NCBI GenBank assembly: GCA_023397655.1
Contig: JAEWTW010000031.1
Span: 49,984-113,983 of the forward strand
Length of the DNA stretch: 64,000 bases
Source: Bacillota bacterium
GTDB taxonomy: Bacteria > Bacillota > Clostridia > Christensenellales > SZUA-584
Direction: 5' to 3'
This document shows, piece by piece, positions 55,739 to 64,000 of the stretch (positions are counted from its first letter, which is position 1; every line of letters starts with the position of its first letter). Under the pieces are notes generated by a model. That model was not told the origin of the DNA and searched no databases. It saw only the letters and a program-made list of their open reading frames with translations. Both the position numbers and the translations under genes were made by a program.

Positions 55739-55769
55739 GACGCCGTGTGTATTATCACATACGGCGTAT
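55739..55769 (-). terminator. Terminator after the hydrogenase gene
   Basis: Stem ACGCCGTGTG/CACATACGGCGT (loop TATTAT); on the minus strand followed by CTTGTTTTGTTT. The rest of 55593-55807 shows no gene. Confidence 0.55.
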
Positions 55770-55807
55770 ATGTTCACAGTTATTCTATTCAGATATATGG
55801 GTGTCTG

Positions 55808-57049
55808 CTATTTTTCGAAACGGCGTGTAAACATGTTTTCTCCGGAGATAAGGCTTTCAATGGTATTGAAGCCCAGCCGTGCCAACAAGTCCTGCACGAA
55901 AGCATTGTTGACAGGCGTACGGCTCGCAGCTGTTTCGGCATACGCGTCCACGTTTGCCGCGCCCTCCTGCGCAGGTATCAGCGCCCGGGGTCCGCCGACG
56001 CAGCCGCCGACACAGCCCATACCCTCTATGAAGTTGGCGTCCAGATGCCCCTCCATCGCGTCTTTGAGCATCAGCTTGCAGGCCGGTACGCCGTTGCCCT
56101 GACGGCTTTTCAGCGGTATTTGGCGACCCGGACGCAGCGTCTCAAGAGTAGCCGCCACGGCTTCGCTGACGCCGCCTGTGCGTGCATACAGCCGCCCGCC
56201 AGCCGAGGAATGGTCACGCAGATCTTCTTCCAATTCGCGCGGGTCAATACCCGCCGCATCGAATATATCCGCAGCTTCGCGGAAAGTCAGTACATAATCA
56301 ATCGCATCCGCAATATCGTCAAGACGCGCTTCGGCCTTTTTGGCGAGGCACGGGCCAATAAATACCGTCTTCGCGTTGGGGTGCATCAGCTTGATCGCAC
56401 GGCCGCACGCTGCCATGGGTGAAACCGACGGCGGAACATGCGGTACGAGCTGGCCGTATACCTTCTGAATCATCGCCACCCACATGGGGCAGCAGCAGCT
56501 GGTCAGCACGAAATCCTCTTCCCGGGTCACCGACCGGTCAAATTCCAGCGCTTCCTTGAGCGTCAGTATATCCGCAAACAGCGCCACCTCGATCATGCCC
56601 GTAAAGCCCAGCTTCTTGAACGCGGCACGCAGTCTTCCCGGCGTCATATCCGGCCCGAACTGGCTGACATAAGCGGGTGCAATGAGTGCGAATACCGACT
56701 GCCCGGCGTTGATATCCCCGAAAATCGGCACCACTTCCTTGATCTCAGCCAGATTGTGCGCTCCGCAGGCTTTTACACAGTCCCCGCAGCCTGCGCAATC
56801 CTGTGCCGATATCACAGCATGTCCGTCTTCGTCCTGTGTGATGGCATTATAGAAGCAGACACTTGCGCAGTGCTGTTCCCCGCACTCGCAAGGGCCAAGT
56901 CGCACCACAGCCGGATGATTTCTTGGGTTGGTCAGACAGTCAAGCGCGTGCGCGTCACATTCGGGCGCATCGAACAGAGCGGATATATCCCCGCCCACCG
57001 ACAATTCCACCGACTTTTTGTACAGATGTTCAAATTGCTTTTCGTTCAT
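55808..57049 (-). CDS. Short [FeFe] hydrogenase-like protein
   Basis: 413 residues. N-terminal Fe-S clusters (CECGEQHCASVC, then CAGCGDCVKAC), followed by the H-cluster domain: L1 TSCCCPMW (183-190), L2 FIGPCLAKKAEA (230-241), L3 EGMGCVGGCVGGP (342-354). L1 has three adjacent cysteines and L2 begins with GPC instead of MPC, as in sensory or C/D-type hydrogenases rather than the bidirectional enzyme. No maturation genes are nearby. Catalysis or redox sensing both possible. Confidence 0.85.
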   Translation of the reverse strand: MNEKQFEHLYKKSVELSVGGDISALFDAPECDAHALDCLTNPRNHPAVVRLGPCECGEQHCASVCFYNAITQDEDGHAVISAQDCAGCGDCVKACGAHNLAEIKEVVPIFGDINAGQSVFALIAPAYVSQFGPDMTPGRLRAAFKKLGFTGMIEVALFADILTLKEALEFDRSVTREEDFVLTSCCCPMWVAMIQKVYGQLVPHVPPSVSPMAACGRAIKLMHPNAKTVFIGPCLAKKAEARLDDIADAIDYVLTFREAADIFDAAGIDPRELEEDLRDHSSAGGRLYARTGGVSEAVAATLETLRPGRQIPLKSRQGNGVPACKLMLKDAMEGHLDANFIEGMGCVGGCVGGPRALIPAQEGAANVDAYAETAASRTPVNNAFVQDLLARLGFNTIESLISGENMFTRRFEK

Positions 57050-57552
57050 GTCCGTGTTCCCTCTCGTAAGCTTACCGTCAGGCGTTTCCAGTCTTCCATC
57101 CTCTGCTCGAATCCAACAGCGTGTGCCGGGCTGGTGGAACCCAGCCTGTCATAGCTCAGGTCGGGCTGGGAAAAACCAATATGCTTCTTATAAAGCTCGA
57201 ACGCTTTGCCGCCGTTAAAATATACATGCCTTACCTGCTGATGAGCCAAATAGAAAGCGGGGAAATCGTTGACGGTCACAGCCCGTATGGCCGCGTCGCT
57301 GCTGCCTTCACGCCTGCACGCAGCCACGACATCCCAAAGCGCCACACCGTGGCGCAGCAGCATGGCTTTTCGCGCCTCGTAGCTGCTCATATAGGACTCA
57401 CCCAGTATCGCGCTGATCAGCGGCCAGAACGCGTTTCGCGGGTGACCGTAGTACTCGCCCTTTACCAGCGATGCTTCGGAAGGCATGGAACCCAGTATCA
57501 GCACACGGCTGTTTTCATCCGCTATTGGTTCAAATCCATACAACATGGTCAT
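57046..57552 (-). CDS. DNA-deoxyinosine glycosylase (UDG superfamily)
   Basis: 168 residues; base-excision repair enzyme removing hypoxanthine. Motif RVLILGSMPSEASLVKGEYY, GHPRNAFWPLISAILGESYM, and VYFNGGKAFELYKKHI, LGSTSPAHAVG. ATG 57552 with GGGGCGG; overlaps the hydrogenase start region by four bases and the U32 peptidase stop, suggesting co-transcription. Confidence 0.88.
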   Translation of the reverse strand: MTMLYGFEPIADENSRVLILGSMPSEASLVKGEYYGHPRNAFWPLISAILGESYMSSYEARKAMLLRHGVALWDVVAACRREGSSDAAIRAVTVNDFPAFYLAHQQVRHVYFNGGKAFELYKKHIGFSQPDLSYDRLGSTSPAHAVGFEQRMEDWKRLTVSLREGTRT

Positions 57553-57557
57553 GGCCA

Positions 57558-59819
57558 TCACCGCCCCAACATTCGCAGATATTTTTGCATGATCTCACGG
57601 CTTTGTGCGGCATTCTCGTCCAACAACTCCACACGGAAGTGCCGGATGCCCATTTTGAGCAGCGCTTCGGCGTCCTTCTCCGATGGCCGCCCTTCGAACA
57701 GCCTGTTTTCACAGCGCCCTGTCGTCATCACCGGAAAACGGCGGCCTGCATCGTCCAACAGCGAAAACCGCTCTCTGCGACACCGCCCGCAAGCACTGTC
57801 TCCCAACGCATGCCGGATAACACAGTGGCGCATTGCCATCAGCTCGTGACGCGCGTATAATAGCGCCTCCACCGGCGGGAGCTGACCGTATGCCTGTTCG
57901 AACGCAATCATCATGTCGGCGGTCTGGTGTTCATCCAACTCCGGCGATAACGCGATCCGGCGCGCTCCGCTGTGAAAATAGACGGATAAAGCATCCGCGT
58001 TCAGGGCGCTTGCTGTATAATCCAGCGTGACATTGTTGTCTTTTGGATATGCGTGAAGACCGCCGTGATCCGTCACCAGCAGCCGTTCGCCCGAATAACG
58101 CTCCGCTTGCACGGCCAGTCGGTCTGTTCTCAATCGCAATGCCGGGTTATCCTGCTTACGGGCCAAATACAGTGCGACATCCTCCGTATATATGTCGCCT
58201 GTGGCCAGCCCGCATACCGCTTCGAGCTGCGTGCTGTTCCTGACCAGTACGTGCAACAAAGGCTTTTCCGGCAATGCATCCAGTTCAAGTGCATGCGGCT
58301 TATATTGCACTGTTTTCTGCAGTTTTATTTGCGTACGCAGCGCTGTCAGACGCTGTACGGCTTCACGCCGCAATGCGTTGACCGCGCTTCTCGCCACAAA
58401 GGCAGAACCATCGGTATCCACCTCCAGCTGCTCAAACTGGTAGGGCGTTCCGCCCAGCTTCTCAGCGTTTTCGCGCAGCTCATCCGCTGTGACCGCCCGT
58501 GTTCTTCCTTCAGCCACAACTTCGCGCGCCACATCGGCCTCGTGCCCGTTTGTATCCTTTATAGTGAACCGCAGCGGAAAACCGACGCGGGCTTCCAGCC
58601 TGCCTGTCACGGTCTCCTTTCTGTCGGAAGTCTCTGCCAGACGCTCTATAAGTTCAATATCGCTCGTTTTGACGACGGTATCGTTTGCTTTCGTACTGGC
58701 CTTGCAGTCCAGCGTTACGACATCGCCCGGCTGTGCGCTGTTGACCAGCAACCCATTCTTGATGATACGGTTACAGAAAAAGCCTTCGTCACTGCCCTCG
58801 AACTTGATACCGTCTCCCTGCCGCAAAGGCGCAGACAGCATCATCCGTATGCCATCCCGGTCCGCCGATACCACCTTGCCCAGTGGTGCTCCGGCGTGGT
58901 TGGGCCGGCGGATGCTCATGAGCGCTTCGCATTTGTCGTCCAGCAAATGTCCCTTCGTGAAGCCGCGATTAAACAATTTCTTTAAATCATCGATATCACA
59001 TGGCGGCACATAAAGCTTCTGACCATCCCGGGCTGCCTTCAGCAGTCCCGCGTAAACCTTCGTCACCTGTCCCACATATTCCGGCGACTTCATACGCCCT
59101 TCAATCTTAAAGCAGCCAATACCGGCTTCCAGCAGCTGCCCGATGTCTTCCAGTAATGCGATATCCTTAGGAGAAATCAAATATCGCCCATCAGTATCCA
59201 CGGCTTGTCCGTCCTCGTCCAGCAGCTTATATCGCATTCGGCAGCTCTGCGCGCACTGACCGCGATTACCGCTGCGTCCCAGCGTCAGCGCGCTCATCAG
59301 GCACTGACCCGATGCGCCGATACACAATGCGCCATGCACAAATACTTCCTTCTCTATAGGGCTTTGAAGGCTCCTGATCTGCTCCAGTGTCATTTCGCGC
59401 GCGAGTACGGCCCGCACCGCCCCCAGCGACCGGACGTACTCCAACGCTTCGTCGTTGTGGTTATGCATCTGCGTAGAGGCATGCAGTTCCATATCAGGCC
59501 AGCGTGCGTGTACTTGTGCCATCATACCGGTATCCTGCATGATCAGTGCGTCGGCCCCCAGCTCAATGACCTTTGACACATGGCTGAGGAATTCATACAC
59601 TTCGTTTTGATATATCAAAGTGTTGACCGTAATATAGACTCTGACTCCATAGGTATGCGCATATGACACCGCCTGCTCCATATCTTCATACGTAAAGTTG
59701 GCCGCAAATGCCCTTGCGCCAAAGCTGCGGCCGCCCAGATAGACCGCATCTGCACCCGCCTTCACAGCCTGCTGCAAAGCACCGAGGCTGCCTGCGGGTG
59801 AAAGGAGTTCCGTGTGCAT
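57558..59819 (-). CDS. U32-family peptidase / tRNA-modification type protein
   Basis: 753 residues, typical long form. N-terminal ELLSPAGSLGALQQAVKAGA and DAVYLGGRSFGARAFAANFT, HASTQMHNHNDEAL, GALCIGASGQCLMSALTLGR with GRSGNRGQCAQSCRMRYKLL (cysteines), then FKIEGRMKSPEYVGQVTKVY; a DUF3656-like middle and a C-terminal cysteine set (ACGRCRRERFSL). Homologues process collagen-like proteins or make hydroxylated tRNA; exact role unproven. Confidence 0.9.
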   Translation of the reverse strand: MHTELLSPAGSLGALQQAVKAGADAVYLGGRSFGARAFAANFTYEDMEQAVSYAHTYGVRVYITVNTLIYQNEVYEFLSHVSKVIELGADALIMQDTGMMAQVHARWPDMELHASTQMHNHNDEALEYVRSLGAVRAVLAREMTLEQIRSLQSPIEKEVFVHGALCIGASGQCLMSALTLGRSGNRGQCAQSCRMRYKLLDEDGQAVDTDGRYLISPKDIALLEDIGQLLEAGIGCFKIEGRMKSPEYVGQVTKVYAGLLKAARDGQKLYVPPCDIDDLKKLFNRGFTKGHLLDDKCEALMSIRRPNHAGAPLGKVVSADRDGIRMMLSAPLRQGDGIKFEGSDEGFFCNRIIKNGLLVNSAQPGDVVTLDCKASTKANDTVVKTSDIELIERLAETSDRKETVTGRLEARVGFPLRFTIKDTNGHEADVAREVVAEGRTRAVTADELRENAEKLGGTPYQFEQLEVDTDGSAFVARSAVNALRREAVQRLTALRTQIKLQKTVQYKPHALELDALPEKPLLHVLVRNSTQLEAVCGLATGDIYTEDVALYLARKQDNPALRLRTDRLAVQAERYSGERLLVTDHGGLHAYPKDNNVTLDYTASALNADALSVYFHSGARRIALSPELDEHQTADMMIAFEQAYGQLPPVEALLYARHELMAMRHCVIRHALGDSACGRCRRERFSLLDDAGRRFPVMTTGRCENRLFEGRPSEKDAEALLKMGIRHFRVELLDENAAQSREIMQKYLRMLGR

Positions 59820-59898
59820 CGCCGTTCAAATTCTCCCCGTCTCATTTTATCCATGTTCAGTATACCACACAGCAGTATAATGGCATACCAAAAAAGGC

Positions 59899-59925
59899 CA
59901 GTCAGGAGCCCGGCCTTTTCAACGG
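59899..59925 (-). terminator. Terminator after the YjzC-like gene
   Basis: Minus strand AAAAGGCC...GGCCTTTTTT hairpin with U-run, just downstream of the small gene. Confidence 0.7.
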
Positions 59926-59933
59926 GTATGCTT

Positions 59934-60089
59934 TTATTCCTTTTCAAAAAACTGGTTTGAGCCCGGCGTTGGTGGGAAAGAGTCTCCTTTGTTCAGAGTT
60001 ATTCCGCTTCTGATCACCTTCCCCTGGTCGTTAATGATCTTATAATCACCGCCCTGGGGCGCCTTTTGCCCTGATTTATACCTCTGCAT
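59934..60089 (-). CDS. YjzC-like small protein
   Basis: 51 residues from ATG 60089 (GGCGGAG site). It reads QRYKSGQKAPQGGDYKIIND, then a KVIRSG segment, LNKGDSFPPTPGSNQFFEKE at the end, matching the YjzC family pattern (Kx-G-x-xAPxxGxY...L-KGD-FPxT). Function of the family is unknown; in Bacilli members are small cytosolic proteins. Too short for usual gene finders. Confidence 0.8.
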   Translation of the reverse strand: MQRYKSGQKAPQGGDYKIINDQGKVIRSGITLNKGDSFPPTPGSNQFFEKE

Positions 60090-60229
60090 ATTCTCCGCCT
60101 TTCACAAGTATTGTTTTCAAGGAATAGTCTTTGCATCGCGGCAGAAATTATGTGTGAAAAATATTATTAGGTGTTGTGATTTTCTCCACGGTATGATAAA
60201 ATAGCGTTCGCGTGACAAACAGCGAACAT

Positions 60230-60320
60230 GGAGAGATGGCTGAGCTGGTCTAAGGCGCACGACTGGAAATCGTGTGTGCGTGGAAGCGTACCGAGGGTTC
60301 GAATCCCTCTCTCTCCGCCA
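60230..60320 (+). tRNA. tRNA-Ser (GGA)
   Basis: 91 bases with encoded CCA. Acceptor stem GGAGAGA (60230) pairs with TCTCTCC, discriminator G, anticodon loop CTGGAAA giving GGA (serine), long variable arm, T-loop GGTTCGAATCC. The prophage end begins 130 bases downstream. Confidence 0.97.
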
Positions 60321-60377
60321 AGTATATCCTCGCGAAAAGCCTGATTTTATCGAGAAAAACTTAATTTTAGGCAATAA

Positions 60378-60415
60378 AAATAAGCCTCCAGCTGATTGAG
60401 CCGGAGGCTTATTTC
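60378..60415. terminator. Bidirectional terminator beside tRNA-Ser
   Basis: AAATAAGCCTCC/GGAGGCTTATTT hairpin with T-rich sides; serves the tRNA and the leftward phage lysis genes. Confidence 0.75.
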
Positions 60416-60453
60416 TTGAACGTTACCGGAAGGAGGATCCGGCGCGGTCCCGC

Positions 60454-60945
60454 TTAACCGTTTTTCAGTTTGACAAGCCGAGCTTCAAGAAGGCTAGTGA
60501 TGTATTCAGCCGCATTCTTTGCGTTTTTGTTTATGATGGCAATTGCGCCATCAGAGATATCCGCAAGGAACATTTTAATAGCTTTTTCCATAATCATTTT
60601 TCCTTCATCTGCGGATAGCTTACCGTCACCTGATGCCGCCTTGAGACCATCAACAACATTTGCCTGGAGTCGGGCAACAACATTATCTGCCACGGTCTGT
60701 GCCTCCGTTATTGCTGTGAGCACTGCTTCATTTTCAGTCCTGCTTCTAAGCCACACAAACCACGCCCTGATACCGGGTGTGATCACCGCGGTGAATAACA
60801 AGCCGACAACAGCTATGAGCAGCTCTGTCCAGTTCACAGCAGCCGGTTCAGTACTCGGCGGCACACCATCCGACGCAAAGGCGACGCCACCTAAGCAAAT
60901 GATAAGCAGCATAACCGCCAACAGAATAAACAATAATTTTTTCAT
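60454..60945 (-). CDS. Phage holin-type membrane protein
   Basis: 163 residues. Signal-like or membrane helix (LLFILLAVMLLIICLGGVAF), second helix (WTELLIAVVGLLFTAVITPG), then a long helical charged C-terminal part (TEAQTVADNVVARLQANVVD onward). Fits LLH-type holins that let endolysin through. ATG 60945 follows GAGGA. Next to the endolysin and spacer gene. Confidence 0.78.
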   Translation of the reverse strand: MKKLLFILLAVMLLIICLGGVAFASDGVPPSTEPAAVNWTELLIAVVGLLFTAVITPGIRAWFVWLRSRTENEAVLTAITEAQTVADNVVARLQANVVDGLKAASGDGKLSADEGKMIMEKAIKMFLADISDGAIAIINKNAKNAAEYITSLLEARLVKLKNG

Positions 60946-60953
60946 GGGAATCC

Positions 60954-61307
60954 TCACTTTCTTTCTTGACGGTCCATACAAACCGCCTGATTTTTTAGCA
61001 GCTCATCCAGCTGCTTGCCTTGTGTTGTAATGCGATCGCAAACCTCCCCAATGCGTCGCGTCTCTTCGCCGCGCTGCAGAGTACTTGCGCGGATCACCTC
61101 TGTGCAGTTCTCAATAACTGCCGTGTTGTTTTCTATGACAGCAGCTGTACGCCCCTGTTCCTTAACCATCCGTTCGCGTTCATCACTCATCTGTTTTCGC
61201 CCCTTGGTGAAATACCAGAGAACAATGACCATCACAACAATGAAAAACACGCCCATGAAACCGGTTTGGATATACGCTGATGTCAAATCTTGTACAACTC
61301 CCGTCAT
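60954..61307 (-). CDS. Small phage membrane protein
   Basis: 117 residues; one helix (GFMGVFFIVVMVIVLWYFTKG) and a long coiled-coil (ERERMVKEQGRTAAVIENNT, EVIRASTLQRGEETRRIGEV). Resembles haemolysin/XhlA-like lysis accessory proteins. ATG 61307 has AGGGGG. Confidence 0.7.
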   Translation of the reverse strand: MTGVVQDLTSAYIQTGFMGVFFIVVMVIVLWYFTKGRKQMSDERERMVKEQGRTAAVIENNTAVIENCTEVIRASTLQRGEETRRIGEVCDRITTQGKQLDELLKNQAVCMDRQERK

Positions 61308-61316
61308 GTGCACCCC

Positions 61317-62255
61317 CTACGCCGTGAGCGCCTTGGTGGCAGCCGCTATCCTTGCCAGAGCCTTGTCAAGATCCGCCTTGCTGGCATCGTTTGCACGAGC
61401 AGCTTGCACAGCTTTTGCGACCGTGACGTTGTCCGCCTTGCCCGTCTGGGGCAGTCCCAACTTGAGCTGCACAGCCTCGGTTGCATCTTGCGTATTGTCG
61501 CCGAAATCATCGTCAACGCCGTCGCCATTCGGGCCAAACTTGCCCAGCAAGTTGCCGAATCCTAAGTCTTTGCAGATGCCTTGCCAAAAGGCCACACCGT
61601 TCCCCTTATTGCCGTGTTCCCACATGATATCTTTCTCCCCCTCCTGCGGCGCTACGCCGCCAATAATTAGACTGTTGTACTGCTGATCGGACAGTATCCT
61701 AAAGCAGCCTGTTCCGCTGCGAGATCCTGCCGAATACAGCGCATCGCTGGTGACCATGAGCGGCTTGCTCTTGCTCCGCGTATGCAGCATCAGACCATTA
61801 CCAATGCAAAGCATAGCATGTGTCGCATGCGGGTTGCGGCTGCTGAGCTTGTTGAGCAGCAGATCCATTTCCCTACGCTCACTCCACGGCACCTGCTTTT
61901 TAATGTTCTGTTTGTACGCGCCCTCCGTCCAGTCGCCCGGGTTCAAATCAAACAGCGCCAAGCAGATATTGCGGACAAAGTCCATGCAATCCATCGGCCC
62001 GTCAAGTGAGTAACCCGGCGCGTACGGCGTCACCTTCTCTTTCAGGCGTTTGACAAGGTCTGTGGCCGTTTCCTTGCCATCAAACTGCAGTGCCAGCTGA
62101 ATAGCGTGGTTTGTGCCCGGCGGCAGCTCTCCCGCTTTGTATGAGGCATACACAGCCTCCGCGGCCTTGACCGCATAACCGGTATTGATCTTCTGCTTAC
62201 TTTGGTATGCTTTGACTCGCGGCACAAGATCCTCAATTGTGCATGTGTTAAACAC
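61317..62255 (-). CDS. Phage endolysin with peptidoglycan-binding domain
   Basis: 312 residues from GTG 62255 (AAAGGAGGGG). A cysteine peptidase/amidase core of NlpC type is suggested by DGPMDCMDFVRNICLALFD (Cys) and SRNPHATHAMLCIGNGLMLH (His); the C-terminus has a peptidoglycan-binding repeat (FGPNGDGVDDDFGDNTQDAT, then LKLGLPQTGKADNVTVAKA). Cuts wall peptides at lysis. Confidence 0.8.
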   Translation of the reverse strand: MFNTCTIEDLVPRVKAYQSKQKINTGYAVKAAEAVYASYKAGELPPGTNHAIQLALQFDGKETATDLVKRLKEKVTPYAPGYSLDGPMDCMDFVRNICLALFDLNPGDWTEGAYKQNIKKQVPWSERREMDLLLNKLSSRNPHATHAMLCIGNGLMLHTRSKSKPLMVTSDALYSAGSRSGTGCFRILSDQQYNSLIIGGVAPQEGEKDIMWEHGNKGNGVAFWQGICKDLGFGNLLGKFGPNGDGVDDDFGDNTQDATEAVQLKLGLPQTGKADNVTVAKAVQAARANDASKADLDKALARIAAATKALTA

Positions 62256-62301
62256 GTCTTCCCCTCCTTTGCTTTGATAATAAAAAACAGCTCCGTGGCC
62301 G

Positions 62302-62511
62302 TTATGATATACCGAGCTGTATGCGCAGTTCGCGGATCCGCAGCTGCTTTTCTTTCGCCTCCGCATCCAGCGCGCCGATGTCTTTGTCGTATTGCTCTCC
62401 CATCCGCTGGCACCGCTGATACTGCTGCGTCTCGATGGTGTATTTTACGTTGAACCACCAGAGCAGGCTTTCATATTCTAGACCCAGCTCGTCGTGTTGT
62501 CGTTCGTCCAT
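62302..62511 (-). CDS. Small phage protein
   Basis: 69 residues, alpha-helical and charged (LGLEYESLLWWFNVKYTIET, LDAEAKEKQLRIRELRIQLG). GAGGAGGG site at the start. Located between tail fibre and endolysin genes, as small tail or chaperone proteins often are; no family recognised. Confidence 0.65.
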   Translation of the reverse strand: MDERQHDELGLEYESLLWWFNVKYTIETQQYQRCQRMGEQYDKDIGALDAEAKEKQLRIRELRIQLGIS

Positions 62512-62521
62512 ACTGCCCTCC

Positions 62522-63385
62522 TCACAGATAAGCGCACGTTGCTTTGATGAAGCTGTACGTGCCGTTGTTAAGCCTGATGCCGCCCGCGGTCAGATTGCTC
62601 AAATACTTCGAGTACAGATTGTAGGTGGTCTTTGACGTCAGCGTTAAAGGAGCGCTGCACCTCATGGCCGCACCGCTCCTGGTCTGCGCACCCACGCCAA
62701 AATCAACCGTGAACAATTCAGACTCAGAAGTTAGGGCGCCCGTTGACGTTTCCAGAATCGAATACATATACAGATAGGCCGTCAGCGACGCGAAGTTGTA
62801 CGCTGATGCATGGTTCCTGTACTCAACGATCCAGCTGCCGATTGGGATAACAAGGCTGAAGCTGCCAAGGTGGTACCATGTGTCGCTGGTTGGTGACGAT
62901 ATAATGTTTGAATTTGCGTTTGTCGCCTTAACCGTCCACTTGACCGGCTCCAGCGGGAAGTCCTGCGGTGCCTTGACCGGTGAATAATAGGCGTCCGTTA
63001 TATCGCTATCCGCCATCAGATACTTGGCTTGGCTGTCCGTCGGATCGATCTCATGAAGGAACGTGATGGATGTACTTGTTACCGCCACCACAATGCCGTA
63101 TATCGTATTGCCGCCGTTGGTAAACTTGATACGCCAGCCAACCGTTATACCATGCCCCGCCGACAGCGATATAACGCCAATCGGATCATCTACCGAGGAA
63201 TACGACCAGCCCGACGCAGCCACCCAGCCTGTTATCGCGATACCGCCGCCGCCCGAATTCCATGCGGTTTTTTCGGCTTCGGTGACAAACAGGTGTGTGC
63301 TGTCCGTCGCAACGTCTACAGCGTCCACCAATTTGAACGTGCCGCCATTCTTCTGTTTTATCCCGTCGATCAAAAGTATCGGCAA
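62522..63385 (-). CDS. Phage tail fibre/receptor-binding-type protein
   Basis: 287 residues, beta-rich and low in charge. N-terminal PILLIDGIKQKNGGTFKLVD followed by a VTEAEKTAWN segment, a spacer element widespread in phage tail fibres; the C-terminal half has WYHLGSFSLVIPIGSWIVEY, suggesting a globular binding domain. Probably defines host attachment. Confidence 0.75.
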   Translation of the reverse strand: MPILLIDGIKQKNGGTFKLVDAVDVATDSTHLFVTEAEKTAWNSGGGGIAITGWVAASGWSYSSVDDPIGVISLSAGHGITVGWRIKFTNGGNTIYGIVVAVTSTSITFLHEIDPTDSQAKYLMADSDITDAYYSPVKAPQDFPLEPVKWTVKATNANSNIISSPTSDTWYHLGSFSLVIPIGSWIVEYRNHASAYNFASLTAYLYMYSILETSTGALTSESELFTVDFGVGAQTRSGAAMRCSAPLTLTSKTTYNLYSKYLSNLTAGGIRLNNGTYSFIKATCAYL

Positions 63386-63398
63386 TCACGTCACCTCC

Positions 63399-64000
63399 TC
63401 ACGATGCCACAACCGTCGTCGCGCCCAGATTGGCATTGGTGCTGCGGTACACATAATAGTCCTCCGTATACCCCGCACTGTTCGTCACGCTGACCGTTTC
63501 AGGCGCTTCAAAGCCGCCTTCGAACCCGCCGACAGTAAACACCACAGTGCCCAGCCGCTTCGGATATGCATAGACGATGTACTGATCCGCTCCGGGCGTC
63601 ACCGAGAATGTTCTGCCTTTGCTGTTGGATATCTCGTTCGTGAGACCTTCAACGTCCGCTTCAGTGAACGACTCGGCTTTGGTGGACACGCCCCAGAAAC
63701 GCTTATTGTAAAACGCAACTGTTACGCTCTTTGTATCGCTGTCCGTGCCGTCCGTCGCATTGAGAGTGAACACCCTAGTGCCGCCCACGCTGGGATAGTT
63801 TACAGCCTCCGCAGATACTGCTGTGACAAGCCCTGTGCCGCCCATAGCGAGGTTCGACCACCCGGACAGTGCCACATAAGCGCTCGAAGGCGGGCCGTTA
63901 TTGTACGCGCCGGTGAACGTTATCGCGCCCGCTGCTTTCCACACCCCTGTGCCGATCAGCACCGGCGACGATCCAGCGTTTGTGCTGAACGTAGCAATTG
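63399..64000 (-). CDS. Phage structural (tail/baseplate) protein, C-terminal part
   Basis: About 200 residues visible; the frame enters from beyond the window edge. Ig-like beta repeats (VNYPSVGGTRVFTLNATDGT, TKSVTVAFYNKRFWGVSTKA) and an end with TEDYYVYRSTNANLG. Likely a tail or baseplate component in the same operon as the fibre gene. Confidence 0.7.
   Translation of the reverse strand, partial: IATFSTNAGSSPVLIGTGVWKAAGAITFTGAYNNGPPSSAYVALSGWSNLAMGGTGLVTAVSAEAVNYPSVGGTRVFTLNATDGTDSDTKSVTVAFYNKRFWGVSTKAESFTEADVEGLTNEISNSKGRTFSVTPGADQYIVYAYPKRLGTVVFTVGGFEGGFEAPETVSVTNSAGYTEDYYVYRSTNANLGATTVVAS

Noticed and set aside
1..64000. CRISPR arrays or insertion sequences
   Set aside because: No regularly spaced repeats, transposase genes or terminal inverted repeats were seen.

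Overview
The window looks like part of the chromosome of an anaerobic, moderately GC-rich Clostridia-type Firmicute. This is inferred from gene content only: the early-cobalt (anaerobic) corrinoid pathway, a short [FeFe] hydrogenase, a small two-gene SufC/SufB-type Fe-S system, strong AGGAGG-type ribosome sites, frequent TTG/GTG starts, a Firmicute-type GAAC-N4-GTTC SOS box and a YjzC-like small protein. No rRNA gene is present to place it further.

Layout. 1-1787: edge of a sugar ABC transporter operon with a LacI-type regulator. 2111-2706: wreck of an RHS/YD-repeat surface protein. 2776-8750: leftward operon under a cobalamin riboswitch, encoding an exported CbiK-type chelatase, two small lipoproteins and a BtuFCD-like importer. 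8880-21162: rightward cobalamin operon (cbiL-D-F-G-H-J-ET-A-B-cobD-cbiP-cbiC plus a Cys-rich protein) under a second, divergent cobalamin riboswitch; most junctions are ATGA overlaps. 21440-28344: assorted genes (isochorismatase-like hydrolase, WYL regulator, DUF3841 protein, lipoprotein, a DNA-repair radical SAM pair behind a LexA box, an MFS exporter). 28450-40540: leftward pyrimidine catabolism region: PucR regulator, aminotransferase, iron alcohol dehydrogenase, ABC importer (ATPase, two permeases, binding protein), dihydropyrimidinase, PreA-type dihydropyrimidine dehydrogenase and an N-carbamoyl amidohydrolase. 40703-51448: ZIP transporter, SufBC pair, regulator with MFS partner, two CrcB fluoride channels, a glycosyltransferase-acyltransferase fusion, and ppx-ppk. 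51500-59936: FAD/Rieske oxidoreductase with a truncated neighbour, secreted FN3/C39-like protein, [FeFe] hydrogenase, deoxyinosine glycosylase, U32 peptidase. 59934-64000: YjzC-like gene, tRNA-Ser, then the lysis and tail end of a prophage running off the window.

How genes work together. The pyrimidine region encodes every step from uracil/thymine uptake through dihydropyrimidine, N-carbamoyl-beta-amino acid and beta-amino acid to semialdehyde and hydroxyacid (inferred from families and order). Its binding protein is the most unusual item in the window: the two halves of an NMT1/THI5-type protein appear in swapped order behind one lipoprotein signal, that is, a natural circular permutation. 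Leaders in this region carry look-alike hairpin plus U-run attenuators just ahead of coding regions. The two divergent B12-riboswitch operons pair corrin synthesis with an extracytoplasmic chelatase/import system, while no cytoplasmic cobalt chelatase gene is seen in the main operon.
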